Source of the DNA: CAVSUB01 sp963730995 | GTDB lineage: Bacteria > Acidobacteriota > Vicinamibacteria > Vicinamibacterales > 2-12-FULL-66-21 | DNA length: 64,000 nucleotides | Assembly (NCBI GenBank): GCA_963730995.1 | Contig: CAVSUB010000013.1 | Span: 1,240,001 to 1,304,000, forward strand | Direction: 5' to 3' | Shown here: one piece after another, positions 20,424 through 29,625 of the stretch | Layout: each line of letters begins with the position of its first letter | How positions within the stretch are numbered: the first letter of the stretch is position 1 | Translations under genes and position numbers: made by a program | The notes under the pieces: model-generated | The model's database searches: none | Told to the model about the DNA's origin: nothing | What the model saw: the letters and a program-made list of their open reading frames with translations, nothing else

Positions 20424-23333
20424 TCAGAAAAGGAACTTGACGCCGAGCTGCATGAGGCGCTGGTCGTAACCGCTCTTGCCGGCGTCAGGATAGTCGCTGG
20501 CGTTGGTCAGGAGTGCGGTTGCCGGTACGCCGGCGGTATCGGTCGTCACCACACGGTTCACGCTGGAGATGTTCTGCCTGTTGAAGAGATTCTTCGCCTC
20601 GAAGAACAACTCCAGGCGCTGCGCAGAGACAAGTGGCACGAACCGCGAGTACCGCAGGTCGAGGACGACGACGTTGCCCAGGCGGCCCAGGTTGCGTTCC
20701 ACGCCGATTGGCCGGTCGTTGTTGTTGCCATCGAGGTTCAAGTCTCTGTTCGAGACGATGTTGAACGGAAGGCCGCTGTTGGACTGGAGGATCAATCCGA
20801 CTTGATTGTGATTCGCCAGCGCCGCTGCGAAGCCTGTCCCCGACACCGATGGTGAGATGACCGTCGACAACGAGAACGTGTGCGTCTGGTTGAATGGCGT
20901 CACCCCGCGGTCGCGCTCGAGGTTCGAGGGATCGGAGACCCGATCGTCGCCGCTGCCAACCACGTAGGTCCCGGTCAGAGGCGCCGTGTCGACGCCCCGG
21001 GCCAGCGTATACGTGCCCTGCGCCTGCCACCCGTGCGTCATCCGCTTGGTCACCGTAGCCGTGAACGCGTTGTACGTGGACTCGCCGATCGACTGGAACA
21101 CGTTCACATGGTTGAACGTCGGATCGACGCGCGTAGCCGCGCTGACCGCAGCCGTGTAGATCGGCCGGCCATCCGCCAGCGCCGCACCGGACGGCAGCAG
21201 ATTCACGTCCATCAAGACGGGAAGATTGCGGCCGATCGAGTTCACATAGCCGACCGCCACCGCGACGTCGGTCCTCAGGGCGCGCTCGATCTGCACGTTG
21301 GTGAGCCAGGCGGACTGCGTGCGGAAGTCCGGCGAGACCGCTGTGACGTTCTGGCGCGGCAGCGCGAAACCTGGAGGCGTCGAGGCAAGGCTGCCCGGGA
21401 AACCCGGCGCGCCGGGGTCCGTCCCCGCCACCGTGGCCGTGTAGCTGATCGGATCGCCGTTGTTCATGATCGCGTTGTCGTAGAAGTCGAGCAGCGGCGG
21501 CTCGAACATCAGGCCGGTCGAGGCGCGCAGGACGGTCCTGGCCTGGTTGTCGAGCGACCAGGACAAGCCGGCGCGAGGCGCCAGGTTGTTCTTGTCGATC
21601 GTGAAGTCATTCGAGAACGGGTTGGCGGCAAACGGACGCGACGACGGTACGTCGAAGACGTCGTACCGAAGCCCGAACAGCAGCTTCATCGTCGGGCTGA
21701 GTTGCCAGTCGTCCTGCGCAAAGAAGCCGTAAAAAGCGGAGTTGTACGACACGTTGAGGTCACCGAAATCCTGCTGCAGGTTGGTGTACCCGAGTGGCGC
21801 CGCCCCGCTCTTCGCCGCGAGGTACGTGTCGGAGTTCGGGAAGGTGTACAGGAAACGCTCGCCTTTCACGCGATCGTCGGCGATGAACTGCGCATCGATT
21901 CCCGCCTTGAAGCTGTGCTTCCCGCGCAGCCAGGTCATGTTGTCGATCACCTGCCAGATGCCCTGATTGAAGTCGAAGCCGACCGAGTTCCCGTCGCCGA
22001 TGCGCGGCCCGCCGAAATTGGCCACGCCGTTAACCGTAATCGCGGGACCATCCGCTGCCGAGTCCGCCAGCGTGCGGAACTGGTGACGACGGGCGTACTG
22101 CACGCGGAGCTCGTTCAACGTCGAGGAGCCGATGCTCGACACGAGCTGTGCTGAGGCGGAGTCCATGCGATCGGTGAAGTCCGTCGCGCGGTCCGTCGTC
22201 GTCAATCCTCCGGCGATGTTGGAGGCCGACGAGTTCTTGAAGAGGAAGTAGCGCGCCGAGAGGCGATTCGCCGTGTTGATCTGGTAATCCGTCTTGCCGA
22301 AGAGGAAGTTGACCTTCTGATGGGCCGGGATCACCCCGCTCGACGGCAGCGTGATGCCGAGTGTCTGGGCCGCAGCGGGATCGACCGTGATCACCTGACC
22401 GCCCGTGACGAGGCTGCGGTCGACATACTCGTACGCCCCGAAGAAGTGGATCTTGTCTCTGACAACCGGTCCGCCGAGCGCAGCGTTGAAGTCGTTGACC
22501 TCGGTGTCAGGCTTGAGTGCTGTCGGGGAGAGGAAGAACGGCCGGGCGGACATCGGATTGCGCCGGAACCGGAAGCTCGTCGAGCCGTGAAGGTCGTTCG
22601 TGCCTGACGGTGTGATCGCGTTGTAGACCATGCCGGTCGTCTGGCCGAACTCCGGCGCGAACCCGTTGGTGATCACTTTTACTTCCCGCACCAGCGTCTC
22701 GGAGATTGGCAGCATGCGGAGACCGGCCCGGTCCTTCTCCGTATTCGTGTTGCCGTCGAGCTGGTAGTTGGTGTGCATCTGCGAGCCGTTCGCGTTGATG
22801 CGCGGTACGCCGAACTCGTTGTTCTCGTAGCCCGTGACGTTCGCCTGGAGGAACGCGAAGTTGTAGGGATTGCGCGAGATGAGCGGGAGATTGCGGACCT
22901 CCTGCTCTCCGATCGTTCGCCCCAGATCGATCTTGCCCGGCTGCGCGATCGGCGACTCGCTCGATACGGTGATCGTCTCCGAGACGCTCCCGACACTGAG
23001 CTCCACGTTGATCAGCGCCGTCTGGCCTGCGGACAGGGTGATGCCCTGCTGCTCGAACGTCTTGAACCCCTGAAGCTCCGCCGACACCTTGTAGCGCCCC
23101 AGCGGAAGCAGCGGAGCGCGATAGACGCCGGTCTCGTTGGTGACCACGGATCGGGTCGTCCCGGTATCCATGTTCGTGACGGTGACCATCACGCCCGGCA
23201 GGGAGGCGCCGCTGCTGTCGCGGACCGTCCCCTCGATGTTTCCGTTCGCGGCCTGCGCCTGTGCGGCCGCGGTGTGCGGCGACACGAGTGCCAGTACCGC
23301 ACTGAGAACTGCTATCCCGAATATTCGCAACAT
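20424..23333 (-). CDS. TonB-dependent receptor, Oar-like, with N-terminal carboxypeptidase-regulatory domain
   Basis: Outer-membrane beta-barrel of about 969 residues. ATG 23333 opens a signal peptide (MLRIFGIAVLSAVLALVSPH, cleaved after TAAAQA). A carboxypeptidase-regulatory-like domain follows (GNIEGTVRDSSGASLPGVMV), then a plug (IGEQEVRNLPLISRNPYNFA) and a long barrel ending in aromatic ...MQLGVKFLF, the usual terminal strand. The purine-rich GGGAGGG about 13 nt before the ATG is a likely ribosome site. These receptors are expanded in Acidobacteriota; substrates are mostly unknown and may be polymers or peptides. Energy would come from a TonB protein, such as the one at 62755-63714. Confidence 0.92.
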   Translation of the reverse strand: MLRIFGIAVLSAVLALVSPHTAAAQAQAANGNIEGTVRDSSGASLPGVMVTVTNMDTGTTRSVVTNETGVYRAPLLPLGRYKVSAELQGFKTFEQQGITLSAGQTALINVELSVGSVSETITVSSESPIAQPGKIDLGRTIGEQEVRNLPLISRNPYNFAFLQANVTGYENNEFGVPRINANGSQMHTNYQLDGNTNTEKDRAGLRMLPISETLVREVKVITNGFAPEFGQTTGMVYNAITPSGTNDLHGSTSFRFRRNPMSARPFFLSPTALKPDTEVNDFNAALGGPVVRDKIHFFGAYEYVDRSLVTGGQVITVDPAAAQTLGITLPSSGVIPAHQKVNFLFGKTDYQINTANRLSARYFLFKNSSASNIAGGLTTTDRATDFTDRMDSASAQLVSSIGSSTLNELRVQYARRHQFRTLADSAADGPAITVNGVANFGGPRIGDGNSVGFDFNQGIWQVIDNMTWLRGKHSFKAGIDAQFIADDRVKGERFLYTFPNSDTYLAAKSGAAPLGYTNLQQDFGDLNVSYNSAFYGFFAQDDWQLSPTMKLLFGLRYDVFDVPSSRPFAANPFSNDFTIDKNNLAPRAGLSWSLDNQARTVLRASTGLMFEPPLLDFYDNAIMNNGDPISYTATVAGTDPGAPGFPGSLASTPPGFALPRQNVTAVSPDFRTQSAWLTNVQIERALRTDVAVAVGYVNSIGRNLPVLMDVNLLPSGAALADGRPIYTAAVSAATRVDPTFNHVNVFQSIGESTYNAFTATVTKRMTHGWQAQGTYTLARGVDTAPLTGTYVVGSGDDRVSDPSNLERDRGVTPFNQTHTFSLSTVISPSVSGTGFAAALANHNQVGLILQSNSGLPFNIVSNRDLNLDGNNNDRPIGVERNLGRLGNVVVLDLRYSRFVPLVSAQRLELFFEAKNLFNRQNISSVNRVVTTDTAGVPATALLTNASDYPDAGKSGYDQRLMQLGVKFLF

Positions 23334-23665
23334 GATGTGGTGCCCTCCCGGGCAGCAGGAAACTCTCCCCGACCCCAAGATCCGAGGGGCTTCGCCCCTC
23401 GGACTCCCCTACACACTCGCTCGCGGGGGCCCCACACTCCCCGCTCCGCTCGTGTGGCTCTCTCGCGCCGCTCGTTCGCTGCTGTGACCGGCCCACGTCA
23501 ACAAGGGGCATGTGAATCACAGGCGCACAGAGGGCAAGCTCGCAGTATACAATTCGGTCTTCCGCATAACATCCATCCGCTCAGAGACTTGTCCAGGTGC
23601 TTAGACGTCATGACGAGCAAGGACAATCCAAGTCATGAGCAGCGGCGATCCAGCCGATATCTGAG
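23334..23665. other. Divergent intergenic region between TonB receptor and PBP genes
   Basis: This 332-nt stretch has no credible gene. It holds a perfect 9-bp hairpin CCGAGGGGC-TTC-GCCCCTCGG (23382-23402), about 50 nt before the receptor start, and GC-rich filler after it. TATACAAT at 23546-23553 is a plausible -10 element for the PBP gene, leaving a leader of about 105 nt. No strong -35 box stands out. Confidence 0.5.
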
Positions 23666-26071
23666 ATGGGGAGTGGGTTGCCTCCTGGCGCTGCTGTCCC
23701 TTCCGAAACAGGCGTGTCCCAAGACGTGACGACGACCCCTCCCCGCACACCGGCGCCCAAGGCCAGACCCGCGAAGAAGCGGGCCGTCCGCGCTCGCCGC
23801 AAGCGTGGCTGGAAGTTCTTCGCGATTGTGGGCTTCTCAGGCCCGCTCATCGTCCTGTCGGCGGTCATGGGCTACTACTACGTCCTGTTCTCCCGGATGA
23901 TCGATGCGCGCATCCACGGTGAAATGCAGCGGGTCGACCCGCGCGTGTTCGCCCGTCCCTTCGAGCTGCACCGCGGTCAGTCACTGACGGCGCACCAGCT
24001 CGTCGACCGCCTCAACGACCTCGGATACGCGAACCGCCCAAAAGCCGCGCTCGGCGGCGAGTTCACGATCGGACGCGATGCCCTGGTGATCGTGCCGAAG
24101 GACGGCAGCCTCAAGGAGCAGCAGGTTCGCGTCGTGTTCGGCGGAAAGCGGGCGAAAGACGCGGACCCCGCCGTCATCGAGCGGATCGAGGTCGTCGGAA
24201 CGAAGGCCACGACCGCCGACCTGGCGCTGGGCGCACCGCTCATCACTGCGCTCGTCCCCACCGGCCGTGAGAAGCGTCGCGACGTGCCGCTCGCGGCCAT
24301 TCCCGCGAACATGATCAATGCCGTCCTCGCGATCGAGGACCGCCGCTTCTACGAGCATCCTGGGATCGATCCCATCGCGATCAGCGCGGCCGTCTTCAGC
24401 AACGTCTTCCACAAGAGCGAGTACACGCGGGGCGGCAGCACGCTGACCCAGCAGCTCGTGAAGAACACGTTCCTGACCCAGGAAAAATCCCTGCGCCGGA
24501 AGATGACCGAATGGTTCATGTCGGTCGTTCTGGAGCGGCGGCTTTCCAAGCCGCAGATTCTCGAGCTGTACCTCAACGACGTGTGGCTCGGTCAACGCGG
24601 ATCGTTCGCGATCCACGGCGTCGGCGAAGCCGCGCGGCTCTTTTTCGGCAGGGACATCTCCAATCTGTCGCTCACCGAAGCGGCGACGATTGCCGGAACG
24701 ATCCAGGCCCCCCCGCGCCTGTCACCCTTCAACAACCCGGATCGCTCGCGTGAACGCCGCAACGTCGTCCTGCACGCGATGGCGGACAGCGGCTTCATCA
24801 CGGCGGAAGATGCCGACCGGGCCTGCCGCGAGCCGCTCCAGGTCGTGGCTCGCGCGCTCGAGGCCGAAGCACCGTATTTCATCGACTACGTCAGCCAGGA
24901 GATCCAGGATCGATACAAGCAATACGCGGGTTCGGTCGATGTCTACACGACGCTCGACCTGCACCTGCAGCGGGTCGCACAAGATGCCGTCCGCGACGGG
25001 CTCACGCGCGTGGATGAGTTCCTCGCGAAGCGCAAGCGTCAGCGGGCGCAGGCGGCGCTCATCGCGCTCGATCCGCGCACAGGTGAAATCCTGGCGCTCG
25101 TTGGCGGCCGTTCGTACAACCAGTCCCAGTACAACCGCGCCATTGCGGCGCGTCGTCAGCCAGGGTCCGTGTTCAAACCGTTCGTGTACCTCGCGGCCTT
25201 CGAGCACGCACACGAGGATGGCCGCACCGACGTGACGCCGGCGACCGTCATGCCGGACGTGCCGACGACCTTCACGTTCAACGATCAGGAATGGAACCCG
25301 GGCAACTACGACGGCGAGTTCGAGGGCCCCGTCACGCTGCGCCGTGCGCTCGCCCTGTCCCGCAACATCGTGGCCGTGAAGGTGGCGGAGGCTGCCGGGT
25401 ACGACCACGTCGCGGCGCTCTGGCGCAAGATCGGCGCCGGCACTCCGCCGCGGCCGTATCCATCGATCGCCCTCGGCGTCTTCGAAGCCACGCCCATGGA
25501 GATTGCCTCGGCGTATACGCTCTTCCCCAATGCCGGCACGCTGCGCCCGCTCGTGGCGATCCAGCGGCTCGTGAGCGGCGGCCGCGACCTGGCGGTCCAG
25601 GTGGGGACGCCGAAATCAGTCGCGCGTCCGGACACGACGTTCCTCGTGACGAACATGATGCGGAGCGTCATCAACGAGGGTACCGGCGCCGGGGCCCGCG
25701 CCGCCGGCTTCGCGCTGGATGCCGCGGGAAAGTCCGGGACCACGAACGATCTGCGCGACGCCTGGTTCGTTGGGTTCACACCGGAGCTGCTCACGGTCGT
25801 GTGGGTCGGCCTCGACGACAACCAGCCCCTCGGCCTGAGCGGAACGCAGGCGGCACTGCCAATCTGGACGTCGTTCATGATTCGAGCGCTGGCCGGTCAT
25901 CAGAACCTCCCCTTCGAATCCCCGGACGGCTTGACCTTCGTGGACATCGATCGCGACACGGGATATCTGGCGACACCGGCCTGCCCGAGGATCTTCAACG
26001 AGGCCTTCATCCAGGGGACAGAGCCCGTGCGTCCGTGCCCGCTCCACAGCTTCGACAGCACCAGCGAATAG
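23666..26071 (+). CDS. mrcB: Class A penicillin-binding protein, PBP1b-like
   Basis: Bifunctional peptidoglycan synthase in the inner membrane. A basic cytoplasmic tail is followed by one membrane helix (about 50-75). Next comes a UB2H-like domain (RVFARPFELHRGQSLTAHQL), the feature that separates PBP1b from PBP1a. The GT51 transglycosylase domain has IEDRRFYEHPGIDPIA and GGSTLTQQLVKNTFL. The transpeptidase domain has the SxxK motif in QPGSVFKPFVYLAAF, SRN in ALSRNIVAVKVAE and KSGTTNDLRDAWF. All catalytic motifs are intact in 801 residues. ATG 23666 is used; the first 20 residues are weakly constrained, so a slightly later start is possible. Confidence 0.93.
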   Translation: MGSGLPPGAAVPSETGVSQDVTTTPPRTPAPKARPAKKRAVRARRKRGWKFFAIVGFSGPLIVLSAVMGYYYVLFSRMIDARIHGEMQRVDPRVFARPFELHRGQSLTAHQLVDRLNDLGYANRPKAALGGEFTIGRDALVIVPKDGSLKEQQVRVVFGGKRAKDADPAVIERIEVVGTKATTADLALGAPLITALVPTGREKRRDVPLAAIPANMINAVLAIEDRRFYEHPGIDPIAISAAVFSNVFHKSEYTRGGSTLTQQLVKNTFLTQEKSLRRKMTEWFMSVVLERRLSKPQILELYLNDVWLGQRGSFAIHGVGEAARLFFGRDISNLSLTEAATIAGTIQAPPRLSPFNNPDRSRERRNVVLHAMADSGFITAEDADRACREPLQVVARALEAEAPYFIDYVSQEIQDRYKQYAGSVDVYTTLDLHLQRVAQDAVRDGLTRVDEFLAKRKRQRAQAALIALDPRTGEILALVGGRSYNQSQYNRAIAARRQPGSVFKPFVYLAAFEHAHEDGRTDVTPATVMPDVPTTFTFNDQEWNPGNYDGEFEGPVTLRRALALSRNIVAVKVAEAAGYDHVAALWRKIGAGTPPRPYPSIALGVFEATPMEIASAYTLFPNAGTLRPLVAIQRLVSGGRDLAVQVGTPKSVARPDTTFLVTNMMRSVINEGTGAGARAAGFALDAAGKSGTTNDLRDAWFVGFTPELLTVVWVGLDDNQPLGLSGTQAALPIWTSFMIRALAGHQNLPFESPDGLTFVDIDRDTGYLATPACPRIFNEAFIQGTEPVRPCPLHSFDSTSE

Positions 26072-26073
26072 GG

Positions 26074-26079
26074 TACAAT
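26074..26079 (+). promoter_or_regulatory. Putative -10 box for the parvulin-xdhC operon
   Basis: TACAAT lies just after the PBP stop and about 63 nt before the parvulin start. It could give this gene pair its own transcript. No convincing -35 element is seen, so support is weak. Confidence 0.35.
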
Positions 26080-26142
26080 CTTCGTTTACACACGAGGCGC
26101 TGAGCCCTGCCGACAGGACGAGCCTCCGATCACGATCCGGGA

Positions 26143-27180
26143 ATGCCTGTGAAACCACTTTGCGTACTTGTCCTTGCGGCAGCCCTCGTGCCTGCTGCAG
26201 CCTGCAAGAAAAGCGCTGGAACCGCGGCCTCGACCGCTGCTCCGGCTCCCGCCGCCGCTCCCTCGGCCGCCACCCCGGCGCCGCCGAAACCCGTTCCAGC
26301 GCAGCTGCCTGACGTTCTCGCCAAGGTCAACGGACAGGACGTGAAGAAGGCCGACTTCGACATGCTCGTCAAGGACATGGAGCTCGGTCAGGGTCCGGTT
26401 CCCCCCGACCGTCGAGACGAGGTGCTCCGCGGAACGCTCGACCGTTTGATCACCTACACCGTGCTGTCGCAGGAGGCGAAGAAGCGCAGCGTCACTGCGA
26501 CCGACGCGGAGGTCGACGATCGGATCAAGCAGATGCAGCAGCAGTTCCCGAACGAAGAGGCGTTCAAGAAGGCGCTCGGCGAACGAAACATGACGATCGA
26601 GCGGCTGCGCAGCGACACGCACGACAACCTCGTGATCTCGAAGATGATGGAGGCGGAGGTCTCGACGACCCCCGGGGCATCGGACGCCGAGGCGAAAGAC
26701 TTCTACGTGAAGAACCCGGACAAGTTCAAGCAGGCCGAGCAGGTTCGCGCCAGCCACATCCTGATTCGCGTGGACGAGAAGGCCGACCCACCGACGAAGC
26801 AGAAAGCGCGCGCGAAGGTCGATTCCATCCTCAAGCGGGCCAAATCCGGTGAGGACTTCGCAAAGCTCGCCAAGGAGAACTCCGCGGATGGCAGCGCCGC
26901 GCAGGGAGGCGACCTGAACTACTTCGGCCGCGGCCAGATGGTTCCAGCCTTCGACGAGGCCGCCTTCAAGCTCAAGCCAGGCGAAATCAGCGATGTCGTC
27001 ACCACCCAGTTCGGGTATCACATCATCAAGGTGACGGACCGCAAGCAGGCGGCGACGGTTCCGCTGGATCAGGTGGCCGAGAAGGTCAAGCAGTTCCTCT
27101 CCGGTCAGAAGAAACAGGAGAAGGCGGACGCCTTCATCGCGAGCCTGAAGCAGAAATCCAAGATCGAGGTCTTGATGTGA
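26143..27180 (+). CDS. Peptidyl-prolyl cis-trans isomerase lipoprotein (SurA/PrsA-like parvulin)
   Basis: Periplasmic folding catalyst. The signal peptide ends in a lipobox (LVPAAACKK), so the mature protein is probably lipid-anchored. An Ala/Pro-rich linker follows, then a SurA N-like helical region (VNGQDVKKADFDMLVKDMEL) and one parvulin domain (about 200-300) with VRASHILIRVDEKADPPTKQ, DFAKLAKENSADGSAAQGGD and FGYHIIKVTDRK. 345 residues. In a diderm it probably helps outer-membrane proteins such as the TonB receptors to fold. The stop overlaps the GTG start of the XdhC-family gene by 4 nt, so they share an operon. Confidence 0.9.
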   Translation: MPVKPLCVLVLAAALVPAAACKKSAGTAASTAAPAPAAAPSAATPAPPKPVPAQLPDVLAKVNGQDVKKADFDMLVKDMELGQGPVPPDRRDEVLRGTLDRLITYTVLSQEAKKRSVTATDAEVDDRIKQMQQQFPNEEAFKKALGERNMTIERLRSDTHDNLVISKMMEAEVSTTPGASDAEAKDFYVKNPDKFKQAEQVRASHILIRVDEKADPPTKQKARAKVDSILKRAKSGEDFAKLAKENSADGSAAQGGDLNYFGRGQMVPAFDEAAFKLKPGEISDVVTTQFGYHIIKVTDRKQAATVPLDQVAEKVKQFLSGQKKQEKADAFIASLKQKSKIEVLM

Positions 27181-28010
27181 ACGAGGAGGTCCTCGCCGCA
27201 GCAGCCGACGCGTTGGCGCGGGGCGAGGCGGCCGCGCTCGTCACGGTCGTGCGCGCCAACGGATCGACGCCGCAGCGGGCGGGCGCCAAGATGCTCGTCT
27301 TCGCCGACGGGCGCACGGTGGGCACGATTGGCGGCGGGTGCTACGAGAACGACGCCTTCTGGAAGGCCCGCGAAGCCATCACGACCGGCCGGGGCACGCT
27401 GCTCCACTTCGATCTCAACGACGATTTCGCTCAGGAGAACGGCCTCGTCTGCGGGGGGCAGATGGACGTCCACATCGATCCCCTCGCGCCAGCCCCGCAT
27501 CTCTACATCATCGGAGCCGGCCACGTCGGCTGGCAGGTGGCCAGGCTCGCCCACTCCGCCGGATTCCGCATTCACGTCGTCGACGACCGCGAGAAGTTCG
27601 CCAATCGCGAGCGTTTTCCCGATGCCGACGAAGTGATCGTGGAGCCGATCGCCGACTGGCTGCAAGGAGCAACGTTGCAACCGACGGCCTACGCAGTGAT
27701 CGTGACTCGCGGGCACCAGGCGGATCTCGAAGCCATGCGGTCGCTCGCGGCGCGGGACCTTACGTATCTTGGCCTCATCGGAAGCCGCGCGAAGATCGTC
27801 CGCATCAATCAGACGCTCCTTGCCGACGGCCTTCCCGCGGAGTGTCTCGAGAGGGTGCACGCGCCAATCGGCCTCGACATCGGCGCTGTGACTCCAGCCG
27901 AGATCGCCATCAGCATCGTTGCGGAGCTCGTGGCGATCCGTCGCGGCATCGACACGAAATCGCTCTCAATGTCGTCGAAGCGTCCGGCCCTGCGCACCTC
28001 GGCGTCGTGA
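27177..28010 (+). CDS. XdhC/CoxI-family molybdenum-enzyme maturation factor
   Basis: Family members insert sulfurated molybdenum cofactor into xanthine dehydrogenase-type enzymes. The 277-residue protein starts with GTG in the GTGA overlap with the parvulin stop. The N-terminal XdhC_CoxI part shows LVTVVRANGSTPQRAGAKML and TIGGGCYENDAFWKA. The C-terminal Rossmann part shows LYIIGAGHVGWQVARLAHSA and VTRGHQADLEAMRSLAARDL, then LIGSRAKI. Both parts are complete. No xanthine dehydrogenase genes are in the window. The next gene is a nucleobase/nucleoside-type deaminase, which fits a purine-salvage or catabolic setting. Confidence 0.88.
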   Translation: MNEEVLAAAADALARGEAAALVTVVRANGSTPQRAGAKMLVFADGRTVGTIGGGCYENDAFWKAREAITTGRGTLLHFDLNDDFAQENGLVCGGQMDVHIDPLAPAPHLYIIGAGHVGWQVARLAHSAGFRIHVVDDREKFANRERFPDADEVIVEPIADWLQGATLQPTAYAVIVTRGHQADLEAMRSLAARDLTYLGLIGSRAKIVRINQTLLADGLPAECLERVHAPIGLDIGAVTPAEIAISIVAELVAIRRGIDTKSLSMSSKRPALRTSAS

Positions 28011-28056
28011 GGGGCGTCGTGCCTGCAGTGGAACTCCCGCATGCCGGGGCACCGTC

Positions 28057-28113
28057 GTAGCGGGCGGGCTTTAGCCCGCGCGACCGGCGGGGCCTGAAGG
28101 CCCCGCCCTACGG
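28057..28113. repeat. Two REP-like palindromes in tandem
   Basis: GCGGGCTTTAGCCCGC (28063-28078) is followed by GGCGGGGCCTGAAGGCCCCG and CC. Both are nearly perfect palindromes with 3-4 nt loops, bounded by GTAG and CTACGG. The second palindrome recurs as the core of the cassette at 20231-20416. The pair fills the spacer between the XdhC-family gene and the deaminase. Confidence 0.75.
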
Positions 28114-28152
28114 CAATTCAAGGCTGGCCTTTCCTCGCCGGCTGTTGCCATC

Positions 28153-28158
28153 TACTAT
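28153..28158 (+). promoter_or_regulatory. Putative -10 box, leaderless start of the deaminase gene
   Basis: TACTAT ends 8 nt before the ATG at 28167, so transcription would begin at or next to the start codon. There is no Shine-Dalgarno sequence in the gap. Confidence 0.4.
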
Positions 28159-28166
28159 TCCTTTCG

Positions 28167-29495
28167 ATGACGACGCTCATCCGCAACGGCACCATCGTCA
28201 CGATGAACGATCGTCTCGAGGTTTTGGATGGCAACATCCTGGTAAGGGACGGCAGGATCGTGTCAGTCGGCGGGGCCGACGAAGTAGCGGACCACGTCAT
28301 CGATGCGCGCGGCGGCTACGTACTTCCGGGATTCGTGCAGACGCACGTCCACCTGTGCCAGACGCTCTTTCGATCCTTCGCCGACGATCTTCCGCTCCTC
28401 GACTGGCTCCGGCGGCGCGTGTGGCCGCTCGAGGCCGCGCACACGCCCTCGACGCTCCGTGCCGCGACACGCCTCGCCGCAGCCGAGCTGCTCCTCTCCG
28501 GCACCACGACGGCCTTGACGATGGAGACGGTTCACGACACCGACGTCGTATTCGAGACGCTCGAGGCCAGTGGCATGCGGGCGACCGTCGGGAAGTGCAT
28601 GATGGACTCGGCAGACGACGACCACGTGCCTGTGCGCCTGCGTGAGCGAACGAGTGAGTCGATCGACGAGAGCGCGGCATTGCGGCGTCGATGGGACGGC
28701 GCCGCCAACGGCAGACTGCGGGCGGCCTACGCGCCAAGATTCGCGGTGTCGTGCTCGCGCGAACTGCTCGAGTCGGTCGCGGCGCTCTCCGGCGAGCAAC
28801 GCGTGCTCGTCCACACGCACGCATCCGAATCGCAGGACGAGGTCGAGGTGGTGCGACGCCTCTCGGGCGGGCGCACCAACATGGAGTACCTGGCTGACAC
28901 CGGCCTCGCAAGCGATCGGCTCTGCGCCGCACATTGTGTCTGGGTGTCTGATGCGGAGCAGGCGCTCATCGCGGAGCGCGGCGTCAAGGTTCTGCACTGC
29001 CCCGGTTCCAACCTCAAGCTCGGATCGGGAATCGCACCTGTCGTCGAGATGCGGGCGCGCGGCGTGTGCGTGTCGCTGGGTGCGGACGGAGCGGCTTGCA
29101 ACAACCGGCTCGACATGTTCGACGAGATGCGGCTTGCCGCCACGCTCCAGGCGCTCCGTCACGGACCTGGCGCCCTGCCCGCCCGCGACGTCCTGTGGAT
29201 GGCGACGCGCGGCGGCGCGCAGACGCTCGGGTTGGAGGCAGAAATCGGATCGCTCGAGCCCGGGAAGCGTGCCGACCTCATCGTCGTCAGCCGCGGCGGC
29301 CTGCACGTGCAGCCGGATCGGGATCCGTGGTCGACGCTCGTGTACTCATCGCGCGGTCGCGACGTCCTGTTGACGATGGTTGATGGCGAGGTTCTGGTCA
29401 GCGACTTCCAGCTCACGCGCGAAGACGAGCCCGAAGTTGTCGCCGCCGCGCGAGTTGCTGCTGCAGAGCTGGCGTCCCGGGCGGGTCTGAGATGA
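28167..29495 (+). CDS. Amidohydrolase, 5'-deoxyadenosine / S-adenosylhomocysteine / 8-oxoguanine deaminase type
   Basis: A metal-dependent TIM-barrel deaminase of 442 residues. Metal and catalytic motifs are all visible: GFVQTHVHLCQTLFRSFADD, HTHASESQDEVEVV, AHCVWVSDAEQALI and LGADGAACNNRLDMFDEMRL. The N- and C-terminal strands form the usual urease-like beta sandwich (MTTLIRNGTIVTMNDRL; PGKRADLIVV). This pattern fits the TrzA/AtzA/MtaD branch, whose members deaminate 5'-deoxyadenosine, S-adenosylhomocysteine, methylthioadenosine or oxidised guanine. The exact substrate cannot be read from sequence alone. Its neighbour is an XdhC-family gene. Confidence 0.85.
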   Translation: MTTLIRNGTIVTMNDRLEVLDGNILVRDGRIVSVGGADEVADHVIDARGGYVLPGFVQTHVHLCQTLFRSFADDLPLLDWLRRRVWPLEAAHTPSTLRAATRLAAAELLLSGTTTALTMETVHDTDVVFETLEASGMRATVGKCMMDSADDDHVPVRLRERTSESIDESAALRRRWDGAANGRLRAAYAPRFAVSCSRELLESVAALSGEQRVLVHTHASESQDEVEVVRRLSGGRTNMEYLADTGLASDRLCAAHCVWVSDAEQALIAERGVKVLHCPGSNLKLGSGIAPVVEMRARGVCVSLGADGAACNNRLDMFDEMRLAATLQALRHGPGALPARDVLWMATRGGAQTLGLEAEIGSLEPGKRADLIVVSRGGLHVQPDRDPWSTLVYSSRGRDVLLTMVDGEVLVSDFQLTREDEPEVVAAARVAAAELASRAGLR

Positions 29496-29590
29496 GACCG
29501 ACGAGGTCGCCGAGGAAGCAATTGAACTCTGCCATTTTTCCGGCGAAGCCCGGGAAATCCACGAGGCTTCCACGGATGGGTCAATTCCCG

Positions 29591-29596
29591 TATAAT
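29591..29596 (+). promoter_or_regulatory. -10 box of the heat-shock operon
   Basis: A perfect TATAAT lies just before the CIRCE element. The matching -35 position (29568-29573) reads TTCCAC with a 17-nt spacer, a weak match. Transcription would start near 29603, inside the operator. Confidence 0.65.
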
Positions 29597-29598
29597 TC

Positions 29599-29625
29599 TT
29601 AGCAGTCCTGGGCCGCGATTGCTAA
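29599..29625 (+). promoter_or_regulatory. CIRCE operator (HrcA binding site) directly abutting the hrcA start codon
   Basis: TTAGCAGTC (29599-29607), nine spacer bases and GATTGCTAA (29617-29625) match the CIRCE consensus TTAGCACTC-N9-GAGTGCTAA with one change in each half-site. The inverted repeat ends at the base before ATG 29626. HrcA bound here would block the promoter, giving autoregulation of the operon. In the transcript it would also occupy the ribosome site. Confidence 0.9.

Noticed and set aside
20880..22154. Plus-strand open frame (424 codons) opposite the TonB receptor
   Set aside because: Antisense shadow; no start context, no recognisable motif, and the receptor frame on the other strand is complete.
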